DNA of 5,356 nucleotides from NCBI GenBank assembly GCA_023458595.1, contig JAEWYT010000097.1, positions 1 through 5,356 of the forward strand, given 5' to 3'. This document shows positions 1 through 5,356 of the stretch, piece by piece. Every line of letters begins with the position of its first letter. Position 1 is the stretch's first letter. Origin of the DNA: Pseudomonadota bacterium. GTDB lineage: Bacteria; Pseudomonadota; Alphaproteobacteria; Rhizobiales; Tepidamorphaceae. The notes beneath the pieces were generated by a model. It was not told the origin of the DNA, made no database searches, and was given only the letters and a program-made list of their open reading frames with translations. The position numbers and the translations under genes were made by a program.

Positions 1-1140
1 GGACAGGCTGCCCGGATGCAGCTTGACCAGGGAATCGCAGACCAGGGTGAATTGGTCCACGGCAGGCTTGCATTTCTGGACATCCCCCCCGGCCAGGGCC
101 GACCAGACTTCGGTGGCTGTCGCAATCCGCTTGCGCGCCTGGGCCAGCAGGTGGGGGTCGAAACGGCCAAACCGCGGCTGTTCGTAATTGACGACCGGAT
201 GGCGCTGCAAATCAAACGCTTCGTACACGGCACGCCAGACCACGGCCGCGGCCTGCCCGGGATGTCCTTCCTGCGCCGCCTGGGCACAGAAGAACAGCAT
301 GTCCTGCAGCAGCCGCTCGGGTGCGACGGGATCGCTTTTGGCCAGCGCCGCGCTCACCGTCAACAGCCGCGAGGCCACGCGTTTGGTGTAGATGTCGGGC
401 TTGAGCAGGCCGTGCGCCATCGCATCGAAAAACGCCGCGGCCACCTTCCAGAAGATGCGCATCTGCACATCGGTCTGGGCCTGGGCAAATCCCAGGCAGA
501 TTTCGCGCATGCGCTCGCCAGCGGGGGCCACCTCACTGCCCTTGACGATCTGCAAGACCGACGTATCCAGCACCTTGCGGGGCTCGGGGCCATAGCCCAG
601 CGGCGACACCTCGTAGGGCAGCGCCGGGTCGCGCAATCGGCGTTCCACCGGCCACAGGTCGGCCGGGTGCACCTTGGTGTGGTTGCCGAACAAGGCCTGC
701 ACGTCGCGGTACTGCGGGAACAGCGCCACGGCAGAGACCGGCTTGCCGGCCAGCACCGACTCCAGGAACTCCAGCAAGGCAAAGCTGGCTTTTTCCAGGG
801 TCAAGGCGACGGCCTCGGTGCAGTCCGCAGGTTGCTGCACATAGTGCTGCATCGCCGTTTCCATGGCCCGCAGCAACAGCGCGGCCTGCGGCATGCCCAC
901 CATGTCGAGGGCACCGCTGGACTGGTGCAACTGCTGCTTGGCCATGCGCAAGGGACTGCTGTCCAACGCCGCCAGGTCCGAATCGCGGGCCTCTTCGGCC
1001 TCGCGCACAAAACGACGCGTCGCCTTGACGGCGGCGTCCATCGACTTGCGCAGTTCGTCAAGCACCCAGGCCAGCGGTCCGAGATCCCGGTCGCTCTGGG
1101 AAACATGCCCGATCGGTGCGGTGGCTTCAGTTGGTGACAT
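1..1140 (-). CDS. chpA: ChpA/PilL hybrid chemotaxis histidine kinase, N-terminal part (3' end beyond window)
   Basis: The reading frame is open from the ATG at 1140 to the left edge: 380 codons without a stop. ChpA proteins are very large CheA-type kinases with several phosphotransfer (Hpt) domains, a CheA kinase core, a CheW domain and a C-terminal receiver, so most of this one is missing. They take PilJ signals and phosphorylate PilG and PilH in the cytoplasm. Residues about 20-130 look like an Hpt-type helical bundle; the H-box region is LHQSSGALDMVGM with His72. Residues about 200-260 form a second helical module (MREICLGFAQAQ, then FWKVAAAFFDAM) typical of ChpA and FimL N-termini. The start is firm: an in-frame TGA lies two codons upstream, and AAGGA sits 6 nt before the ATG. 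The gene follows pilJ by 64 bp, the usual Pil-Chp order. Identification comes from recognised motifs plus context; the kinase core is not visible. Confidence 0.9.
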   Translation of the reverse strand, partial: MSPTEATAPIGHVSQSDRDLGPLAWVLDELRKSMDAAVKATRRFVREAEEARDSDLAALDSSPLRMAKQQLHQSSGALDMVGMPQAALLLRAMETAMQHYVQQPADCTEAVALTLEKASFALLEFLESVLAGKPVSAVALFPQYRDVQALFGNHTKVHPADLWPVERRLRDPALPYEVSPLGYGPEPRKVLDTSVLQIVKGSEVAPAGERMREICLGFAQAQTDVQMRIFWKVAAAFFDAMAHGLLKPDIYTKRVASRLLTVSAALAKSDPVAPERLLQDMLFFCAQAAQEGHPGQAAAVVWRAVYEAFDLQRHPVVNYEQPRFGRFDPHLLAQARKRIATATEVWSALAGGDVQKCKPAVDQFTLVCDSLVKLHPGSLS

Positions 1141-1146
1141 GGTTCA

Positions 1147-1151
1147 TCCTT
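1147..1151 (-). promoter_or_regulatory. Ribosome binding site of chpA
   Basis: AAGGA on the minus strand lies 6 nt before the ATG at 1140. It overlaps an out-of-frame ATG (1147-1145), which would encode only MNHVTN. An in-frame TGA two codons before the chpA ATG rules out a longer protein, so the site and the stop together fix the start. Confidence 0.6.
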
Positions 1152-1173
1152 GGCTTCTCCCAGCCGCAATCCT

Positions 1174-1203
1174 GTGCGCCGCGCCCCATCCGTCGCGCTG
1201 CAC
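1174..1203 (-). other. GC-rich hairpin in the pilJ-chpA gap
   Basis: Two stacked inverted repeats begin one base after the pilJ stop codon. Outer arms GTGC/GCAC (1174-1177 with 1200-1203) and inner arms GCGC/GCGC (1181-1184 with 1195-1198) enclose a 10-nt loop, with a 3x1 internal loop between them. All but one of the eight pairs are G-C. No T-run follows in the direction of transcription, so it is not a standard intrinsic terminator. It could slow 3' decay of the upstream message or reduce read-through into chpA. The function is inferred; only the potential to fold is seen. Confidence 0.4.
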
Positions 1204-1204
1204 G

Positions 1205-3439
1205 TCAGTCAATCTTGAATCGAGCCACCGACTGGCGCAGCTCCTCGGCCATGTGCGCCAAGTCACGCACCTGCTGGGCGGTGGTGCGCGTACTTTCGCC
1301 GGTCTGCTCGGTCACCGCAAAAATGTGCTGGATGTTGCCAGCCACATCGTTGGCCAGCTCGGCCTCGCTCTGGGTGGTGTGCGCAATCTGCTCGATCAGC
1401 TCGGCCAGACGGCGTGACACGCTGTCAATCTCCGACAAGGCCGTGCCCGCAGAGTCTGACAGACGCGCGCCTTCGACCACACCCTGGGTCGACCGCTCCA
1501 TCGCCGCCACCGCATCCTGGGTGTCGGTCTGAATCGTTTTCACCAGCACCGAAATCTGCCGCGTCGCATCCGCGGAGCGTTCCGCCAGGCGCTGCACTTC
1601 TTCCGCCACCACGGAGAAGCCGCGCCCGGCCTCCCCTGCCGACGCAGCCTGGATGGCGGCGTTCAAGGCCAGCACGTTGGTCTGCTCGGTAATGTCCGAG
1701 ATCAACTCGGTGATTTCACCGATCTCCTGCGAGGACTCGCCGAGGCGCTTGATGCGCTTGGAGGTTTCCTGAATCTGGTCACGGATGGCGTTCATACCGC
1801 CAATCGTGTTGTGCACCGCCTGCTGCCCCTGCTCGGCCGCCAGCAGCGACTGGCGCGCCACCGTGGCCGACTCCTGGGCCTGGCCCGACACCGTCGTGAT
1901 GCGGGAGGCCATGTCCAGAATCGACTGCCCGGTTTCTCGAATCTCACGCAGCTGCTCGGCCGAGGTCGCAAGCAGCTCCGACGAGGTGCTGTCCACCTGG
2001 GCCGTGGTCTGGGCCACGCGGGTCGCTGTGTTCTGCACGCTGCCCACCAGCAGTCGCAGCTCTTCCACCGTGTAGTTCACCGAGTCGGCAATCGCACCGG
2101 TGATGTCCTCGGTCACCGTGGCTTCCTGCGTCAGATCCCCTTCCGCCACGTTCTGCAGCTCGTTCATCAAGCGCAAGATGGCGGCCTGGTTGGCGTCATT
2201 GACGCGCTTGGCCTCCTGCTCCTGGCGCCGTGCATCGCGTTGCTGCTGCTCGGCCAGCTCCTGGCGTTGGCGGCTGTCCAGCAGTTGCACGCGGGAAATG
2301 CCCACACCGCACACCAGCACGAACAGGCCCAACAGCACCAGCAGGGCCATCTGGCCGGCGGAGATACCCGCCTGCTCCGACAGCTTGTTCTGCAGGTTTT
2401 CCAGCTGCGAGCGCAGCGGCTCGCTGTCGCCAATGATGGAATTCTGCGCCTCGCGGGCAGCCACCAGGCCTTGCAGATTGGTCAGGATCGAGGTCGCCTG
2501 GGTTCGTGTCTGCTCATACTCCTGCAGCATGGCCTTGAGCTGTTCGCGCACCTGCCCATCGCGCGCCGGCGACAGGCGCAGCTCCGGGTTGCCTTGCAAC
2601 AGCCCTTCGGCCAGCTCCTTGAACGAGTTCAAGTCGCGCCCCAGCAAAAACACGGCCTCGGGGCTCACGCCATCGACCGTCTGGAATTCGTTGGCCGATT
2701 TGCCGATCCGCTGGGTCAGCATCAGCAACTGGCTGGATGCGGCAATCTCGGTGGCCGAGGCGCCGAGCTGCAGCTTGCTGTTGGCCACCGCCTCCGCCAG
2801 TTCCAGCAGCGAGGAGGACTGACGATTGATCGAACGCAGGGCATCCCCGGCCTGGATCAGCACGGCTTTCTGCGCCAGCACCGCCTGCGCATTCTTTTCC
2901 GCACGCTGGGCCAAGGCGCTGACGGACCCCATGTCCTGCTCGAACGCGGCATCCACGCTTTGCACGCCCAGTTCGGCATCGCCCTGTGTCAAGGCGCGCA
3001 CATTGCGCCCCAGCACGCTGGCACTGTCCTGCAGCTCCACAAACGCGCTCTCCTTGCCCAGCAAGGCCTGCGTCACCGATTTGGCCAAACGTTGCGACTG
3101 CATCAGGGACTGTCCCGTGGCAGCCAGCTGCTTGGCGGAGCGGTCGGCCTGCTGCAGCACCCAGCCGGCCACCAGAGCCAGCAGCAACACCCCGAGCGCC
3201 AGCATGGTCAGCAGGCGGCGCTGGTGCGTGGCGGCAGGGGCAGGGCCCAGCAAGGGCAGCTCGATGCTGCTCTGCTCCAGCGTCAAGTCATCCATCAGGT
3301 CCGTGTCCTGGACACTCTGCAGGGTATCTGCCGTCAGCGTGTGCTGGCTGGAATCCTCCGTCGCTGCCGCTGCCACCGCCTCATTCTTTTCGCCGGACCT
3401 GCGACGAAAAATACTCCCGACCTGCTGGATAAAAGACAT
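1205..3439 (-). CDS. pilJ: PilJ, type IV pilus methyl-accepting chemotaxis receptor
   Basis: This 744-residue receptor should sit in the inner membrane and pass pilus or surface signals through PilI to ChpA. Residues 1-74 are a cytoplasmic, acidic, low-complexity stretch. TM1 is about 75-96. The periplasmic part holds two PilJ-type modules: one with QSLMQSQRLAKSV near 109 and one with LLMLTQRIGKSAN near 238. TM2 is about 363-384, followed by a Q/R/E-rich coiled-coil linker (388-412). A HAMP-like region covers about 415-465 (AEGDLTQEATVTEDITGAIA). The signalling domain's hairpin tip (about 583-620) carries EQTNVLALNAAIQAASAGEA, then GRGFSVVAEEV. The tip has Ser where many receptors have Arg (AASAGE), as in other PilJ proteins. 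No NWxxF-like CheR-docking tail is present; it ends FKID. The ATG at 3439 has GAGG 6 nt upstream. It is somewhat longer than the Pseudomonas aeruginosa protein, through the N-terminus and post-TM2 linker. Identification is secure. Confidence 0.96.
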   Translation of the reverse strand: MSFIQQVGSIFRRRSGEKNEAVAAAATEDSSQHTLTADTLQSVQDTDLMDDLTLEQSSIELPLLGPAPAATHQRRLLTMLALGVLLLALVAGWVLQQADRSAKQLAATGQSLMQSQRLAKSVTQALLGKESAFVELQDSASVLGRNVRALTQGDAELGVQSVDAAFEQDMGSVSALAQRAEKNAQAVLAQKAVLIQAGDALRSINRQSSSLLELAEAVANSKLQLGASATEIAASSQLLMLTQRIGKSANEFQTVDGVSPEAVFLLGRDLNSFKELAEGLLQGNPELRLSPARDGQVREQLKAMLQEYEQTRTQATSILTNLQGLVAAREAQNSIIGDSEPLRSQLENLQNKLSEQAGISAGQMALLVLLGLFVLVCGVGISRVQLLDSRQRQELAEQQQRDARRQEQEAKRVNDANQAAILRLMNELQNVAEGDLTQEATVTEDITGAIADSVNYTVEELRLLVGSVQNTATRVAQTTAQVDSTSSELLATSAEQLREIRETGQSILDMASRITTVSGQAQESATVARQSLLAAEQGQQAVHNTIGGMNAIRDQIQETSKRIKRLGESSQEIGEITELISDITEQTNVLALNAAIQAASAGEAGRGFSVVAEEVQRLAERSADATRQISVLVKTIQTDTQDAVAAMERSTQGVVEGARLSDSAGTALSEIDSVSRRLAELIEQIAHTTQSEAELANDVAGNIQHIFAVTEQTGESTRTTAQQVRDLAHMAEELRQSVARFKID

Positions 3440-3463
3440 GCTCGTCCTCGAAGAATCAATGGA

Positions 3464-4006
3464 TCAGATGCGTATGCTCAAGAATTCCGGGGTCTGGACC
3501 AGGTGGTGCAACTGCAGTACCTGCCACACGGCCCCGGCGCTGTCGGCATAGCTCGCACCCACCATACCCGCAGCCAAGGGGCCTGCGCCCTGCGGCACCT
3601 CAACACCCTCGAAGATAAAGTCATCCACGCCACGCAGGCCCATCAAGCGGTCCACCACCAGGGCGGCATTCACCTGCAGGGTGGGATTGACCGCCAGCAG
3701 GCTGACTTCGTGCAGGGACTGCTCGGTGCGCTCCACCGGGTGCCCCAGAAAGGCACACAGATCGACCACCCCGGCCAGGGTGCCACGCAGATTGGCCACC
3801 CCCCAGAACCAGGGCAGGGTGTATGGCACGCGCAGCACGCCCGACCAGGAGAAGATCTCCCCGGCCTGCTCCAGCGGCAGCAAATAATTGCGTCCCCCGG
3901 CCTGGATGGCGAGCCAGCGGGCGCTGCGGGACGTATTGCTGCGCGCCGCCTGCAAGCGCTCAGCCAGACGCGTTTGAAGATCACGCAGCGCTTGTCGGTT
4001 GGCCAT
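3464..4006 (-). CDS. pilI: PilI, CheW-like coupling protein
   Basis: This 180-residue cytoplasmic adaptor should link the PilJ signalling tip to the ChpA kinase. A short N-terminal helix (residues 1-25) is followed by one CheW domain over about 28-172. The most recognisable stretch is residues 60-89: VPYTLPWFWGVANLRGTLAG, then VVDLCAFLG, which matches the CheW pattern of proline, tryptophan, GVxNLRG and VVDL. Length fits the family; other PilI proteins are of similar size. The start ATG lies 11 bp after the pilH stop and the stop lies 24 bp before pilJ, so it is embedded in the operon. Position between the two response regulators and the receptor is the standard Pil-Chp order and separates it from a general CheW. 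Confidence 0.93.
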   Translation of the reverse strand: MANRQALRDLQTRLAERLQAARSNTSRSARWLAIQAGGRNYLLPLEQAGEIFSWSGVLRVPYTLPWFWGVANLRGTLAGVVDLCAFLGHPVERTEQSLHEVSLLAVNPTLQVNAALVVDRLMGLRGVDDFIFEGVEVPQGAGPLAAGMVGASYADSAGAVWQVLQLHHLVQTPEFLSIRI

Positions 4007-4015
4007 AGGTCACCG

Positions 4016-4019
4016 CCTC
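4016..4019 (-). promoter_or_regulatory. Ribosome binding site of pilI, overlapping the pilH stop
   Basis: GAGG on the minus strand lies 9 nt before the pilI ATG and shares bases with the pilH TGA (4020-4018). A ribosome terminating on pilH would therefore sit on the pilI initiation region, which suggests translational coupling. A second candidate, GGTGA, is only 3 nt from the ATG and too close. Confidence 0.5.
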
Positions 4020-4389
4020 ACGCGTTGTTCAGGGCTGCAATCTTGGCCTGCAGTTCCGCAGGGTTCACGGGCTTGGTGATGTAGTCACGCGCGCCCTGGC
4101 GCAAGCCCCAGACCTTGTCGGTCTCCTGGTTCTTGCTGGTGCACATGATGATGGGCACATCGGCGTACTTGGTGTCGCGGGCGATTGAGCGCGTGAGCTG
4201 GAAACCGTTTTGCCCGGGCATGACCACGTCCATCAGGATCAGGTCCGGCTTTTCCTCGCCCAGCCGCTGGATCGCCTCCTGCGCATTCTCCGCCGTGCGC
4301 ACGCTATAGCCCTGCTTTTGCAGCAGGTCCGTCAAGAACATGAGCTCCGTCTTGGAGTCATCCACGACCAACACCTTCTCGATAGGCAT
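4018..4389 (-). CDS. pilH: PilH, CheY-like single-domain response regulator
   Basis: The 123-residue protein is a stand-alone receiver domain with no output domain. It is phosphorylated by ChpA and, in studied systems, associated with pilus retraction or acts as a phosphate sink opposing PilG. All receiver residues are present: acidic pair Asp10-Asp11 (VLVVDDSKTE), phospho-acceptor Asp54 (LILMDVVMPGQNGFQ), Thr84 (IIMCTSKNQETD) and Lys106 (ARDYITKPVNP). The MCTSKNQETDKVWGLRQGA segment is typical of PilH and separates it from PilG, which has a LSSKDG segment at that place. The ATG at 4389 follows a strong AGGAG at 6 nt spacing (4396-4400). It lies 37 bp after pilG and 11 bp before pilI. Confidence 0.94.
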   Translation of the reverse strand: MPIEKVLVVDDSKTELMFLTDLLQKQGYSVRTAENAQEAIQRLGEEKPDLILMDVVMPGQNGFQLTRSIARDTKYADVPIIMCTSKNQETDKVWGLRQGARDYITKPVNPAELQAKIAALNNA

Positions 4390-4426
4390 ATGCCTCTCCT
4401 CTCGTTGTATTTTTCAGGGGGCCGAG

Positions 4427-4813
4427 TCAGGCGGTGCGTCCGAACTGTTGCACAGCCTGCAGCAACTGATCCTTGGAGAACGGCTTGGTGAGGTATTCCT
4501 GGCACCCCACCATCCTGCCGCGAGCCTTGTCGAAGACGCCGTCCTTGGAAGACAGCATGACGATCGGCGTGTCCGAAAAATGGGCGTTGCGCTTGATGAT
4601 GGCGCAGGTCTGGTAGCCATCCAGCTTGGGCATCAGGATGTCGCAAAAAATCAGCTGCGGCTGAAAGTCGTTGACCTTGGCCAGCGCATCGAAGCCATCC
4701 TCAGCCAGGAGCACCTCGTGCCCCCCTTGCTTGAGGAAGATCTCGGCACTGCGGCGGATCGTATTGCTGTCATCGACAACCAGCACCTTGAACGATGCGT
4801 TTGCTGCACTCAA
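4427..4813 (-). CDS. pilG: PilG, CheY-like single-domain response regulator (TTG start)
   Basis: The 128-residue protein is one receiver domain. PilG is the Pil-Chp response regulator linked to pilus extension and, in Pseudomonas aeruginosa, to cAMP signalling through FimL/FimV and CyaB. Receiver residues are complete: Asp14-Asp15 (VLVVDDSNTIRRSAE), phospho-acceptor Asp58 (IFCDILMPKLDGYQT), Ser88 (IVMLSSKDGVFDKA) and Lys110 (EYLTKPFSKDQL). The LDGYQTC and SSKDGVFDKARGR segments are PilG-specific. The start is TTG at 4813-4811: an in-frame TAA lies six codons upstream with no ATG or GTG between, AAGGGG sits 6 nt before the TTG, and the next in-frame candidate is a GTG at codon 10, inside the first beta strand. 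The stop is 37 bp before pilH. Confidence 0.94.
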   Translation of the reverse strand: MSAANASFKVLVVDDSNTIRRSAEIFLKQGGHEVLLAEDGFDALAKVNDFQPQLIFCDILMPKLDGYQTCAIIKRNAHFSDTPIVMLSSKDGVFDKARGRMVGCQEYLTKPFSKDQLLQAVQQFGRTA

Positions 4814-4819
4814 TTGGCA

Positions 4820-4825
4820 CCCCTT
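4820..4825 (-). promoter_or_regulatory. Ribosome binding site that decides the TTG start of pilG
   Basis: AAGGGG on the minus strand is 6 nt before the TTG. An in-frame TAA upstream and the absence of any ATG or GTG between it and the TTG leave this as the only reasonable start. Confidence 0.65.
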
Positions 4826-4840
4826 GAGTTAGTGGAACTC
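4826..4840 (-). other. Small hairpin abutting the pilG ribosome binding site
   Basis: A perfect 5-bp inverted repeat, GAGTT and AACTC with a 5-nt loop, ends directly next to the AAGGGG of pilG. If folded in the mRNA it would stack against the ribosome binding site. Five pairs, three of them A-T, make a weak stem, and such a repeat can occur by chance. A regulatory role is inference. Confidence 0.3.
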
Positions 4841-4872
4841 CCCAGCAGGGCCACACGCTACCTGCCTGCCTC

Positions 4873-5046
4873 TCAAATTTCGACCATCTCAAAGTCTGAT
4901 TTGCCCACCGCGCATTCGGGGCAGGTCCAGTCATCGGGAACATCTTCCCAGCGCGTTCCGGCCGGAATGCCATGTTCGGGGTCGCCCACCGACTCGTCGT
5001 ACATCCATCCGCAAATCAAACACATCCAAGTTTTAGGGTCGGCCAC
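4873..5046 (-). CDS. Rubredoxin
   Basis: The 57-residue protein is a one-iron electron carrier of the cytoplasm. Two Cys pairs bind the iron: CLIC (Cys9, Cys12) and CPEC (Cys42, Cys45). The rest is typical of the family: KTWMCLICGWMYDE, GIPAGTRWEDVPDDWTCPEC, and the FEMVEI tail seen in betaproteobacterial rubredoxins. I chose the GTG at 5046 because it keeps the first beta strand (KTWMC). The in-frame ATG at 5025 would start at the Met just before the first Cys and give 50 residues. An in-frame TAA two codons before the GTG excludes anything longer. No clear ribosome binding site precedes either start. It is co-directional with pilG, 59 bp upstream, and divergent from thiD. Its electron-transfer partner cannot be read from the window. 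Confidence 0.92.
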   Translation of the reverse strand: MADPKTWMCLICGWMYDESVGDPEHGIPAGTRWEDVPDDWTCPECAVGKSDFEMVEI

Positions 5047-5077
5047 AGCTTAAAGTCGCATCCAATAGAATGCAACG

Positions 5078-5083
5078 ATTGTA
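5078..5083 (-). promoter_or_regulatory. Candidate -10 element for rubredoxin and possibly the pil-chp operon
   Basis: TACAAT on the minus strand matches TATAAT at five of six positions and lies in the only AT-rich patch (5061-5087) of an otherwise GC-rich gap. Transcription would start near 5070, giving a leader of about 25 nt before the GTG. No good -35 is found 16-18 bp upstream; the nearest related sequence is a poor TGTCAA (5111-5106). If no other promoter exists in the 59-bp gap before pilG, this one could serve the whole operon. Confidence 0.35.
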
Positions 5084-5087
5084 TATA

Positions 5088-5121
5088 GCCGCCTGCCGCC
5101 CCCTCTTGACAGACAGGCGGC
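5088..5121. repeat. 8-bp inverted repeat in the divergent rubredoxin/thiD gap
   Basis: GCCGCCTG (5088-5095) and CAGGCGGC (5114-5121) are perfect inverse copies separated by 18 bp. They lie between the candidate rubredoxin -10 and the thiD start, and a TTGACA (5106-5111) falls inside the spacer. It could be an operator for a dimeric regulator or a stem in the thiD leader. In GC-rich DNA a chance match is quite possible. The leader is too short and lacks the motifs for a TPP riboswitch. Confidence 0.3.
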
Positions 5122-5135
5122 CATTGGGACAACGC

Positions 5136-5356
5136 ATGGCCTTTCAGCCCCCCGCAGTTCCAACTGCACCAAACACCCCCGAAGATTCCGAAGCCGCCCT
5201 GGCGCAGCCGATGTGCGTGATGAGTTTCAACGCCTGCGACCCCAGCGGAGCCGGCGGTCTGACGGCCGACATCACCACCATCGCCTCTGTGGGTGGCCAT
5301 CCGGTGGCCGTGGTGACGGGCGTCGTCGTGCGCGATACCAGCCACGTGTTCTCGCA
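5136..5356 (+). CDS. thiD: Hydroxymethylpyrimidine/phosphomethylpyrimidine kinase, N-terminal part (3' end beyond window)
   Basis: The frame is open from ATG 5136 to the right edge (73 full codons). ThiD phosphorylates hydroxymethylpyrimidine and then its monophosphate, giving the pyrimidine half of thiamine. After about 25 residues rich in Pro and Ala, the ribokinase-like fold begins at MCVMSFNACDPSGAGGLTAD. DPSGAGG corresponds to the substrate-binding SDPSGGAG of classical ThiD, and HPVAVVTGVVVRDTS to the following VTALTAQNT strand. The motif is rearranged relative to the enterobacterial protein but resembles betaproteobacterial ThiD-like kinases. The ATG at 5136 has a weak GGGA 6 nt upstream. 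The ATG at 5211, where homology begins, has no ribosome binding site, so the longer start is preferred, with some doubt. The gene is divergent from rubredoxin and functionally unrelated to the pil genes. Confidence 0.85.
   Translation, partial: MAFQPPAVPTAPNTPEDSEAALAQPMCVMSFNACDPSGAGGLTADITTIASVGGHPVAVVTGVVVRDTSHVFS

Noticed and set aside
16..1137. A 373-codon plus-strand open frame opposite chpA.
   Set aside because: It is the in-register shadow of chpA, with the same His/Gln/Arg/Gly-rich composition and no domain. The minus-strand frame has clear ChpA motifs.
1127..1147. A six-residue mini-ORF (MNHVTN) overlapping the chpA start on the minus strand.
   Set aside because: Its ATG overlaps the chpA ribosome binding site and has no separate site of its own. 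A chance ATG is the simpler explanation.
1811..4084. A 757-codon open frame on the plus strand, antisense to pilJ and pilI.
   Set aside because: It is in codon register with both genes on the other strand. In that register stops arise only from TTA, CTA or TCA codons, which are rare in GC-rich genes. The translation is His/Gln/Leu-rich with no recognisable domain.
4390..4426. A terminator between pilG and pilH (GGGGG/CCCCC-like tract and an A-rich run).
   Set aside because: The C-run and A-run on the transcribed strand do not form a stem followed by U residues, and the gap fits simple operon spacing.
5106..5134. TTGACA as a -35 box for thiD.
   Set aside because: At 17-bp spacing the -10 position reads ACAACG, which matches poorly and would leave almost no leader before the ATG.
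5047..5135. A TPP riboswitch upstream of thiD.
   Set aside because: The gap is only 89 bp, is shared with a divergent gene, and lacks the conserved THI-box sequences.
5016..5345. A 109-codon minus-strand open frame covering the rubredoxin start, the divergent gap and the thiD start.
   Set aside because: It overlaps thiD antisense and rubredoxin in another frame, and its translation shows no family features. Rubredoxin and ThiD explain the DNA better.

Overview
The window looks like chromosomal DNA from a GC-rich betaproteobacterium, probably of the order Burkholderiales (Comamonadaceae-like). This rests on codon usage, the Pil-Chp gene order, a short rubredoxin with the KTWMCLICGW opening, and a divergent ThiD of the betaproteobacterial type. 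No marker gene is present, so the genus is not determined. I see no rRNA or tRNA gene, insertion sequence, CRISPR array or sign of recent transfer.

Layout. Almost everything lies on the minus strand and reads right to left: rubredoxin (5046-4873), pilG (4813-4427), pilH (4389-4018), pilI (4006-3464), pilJ (3439-1205), and the first 380 codons of chpA/pilL (1140 to the left edge). All gaps are short (11 to 64 bp), so pilG to chpA is very probably one operon. Rubredoxin, 59 bp upstream of pilG, may be its first gene. On the plus strand, divergent from rubredoxin across an 89-bp gap, a thiamine-pathway kinase (thiD) starts at 5136 and runs off the right edge.

How the genes work together. pilG-pilH-pilI-pilJ-chpA encode the Pil-Chp chemosensory system, which controls type IV pilus extension and retraction, twitching and surface sensing. 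PilJ is the membrane receptor, PilI the CheW-like coupling protein, ChpA the large hybrid histidine kinase, and PilG and PilH its two single-domain CheY-like response regulators. The adaptation enzymes (PilK/ChpB) are not in the window and could lie beyond chpA. Rubredoxin is a small iron electron carrier with no established role in this pathway. ThiD belongs to thiamine biosynthesis.

The system is well known, not new. The points worth a second look are local. They are a TTG start on pilG with a small hairpin abutting its ribosome binding site, a GTG-started rubredoxin linked to the operon, and a GC hairpin just after the pilJ stop. Others are an inverted repeat in the divergent promoter region, an unusual N-terminal extension in PilJ, and a non-canonical phosphotransfer motif in ChpA.
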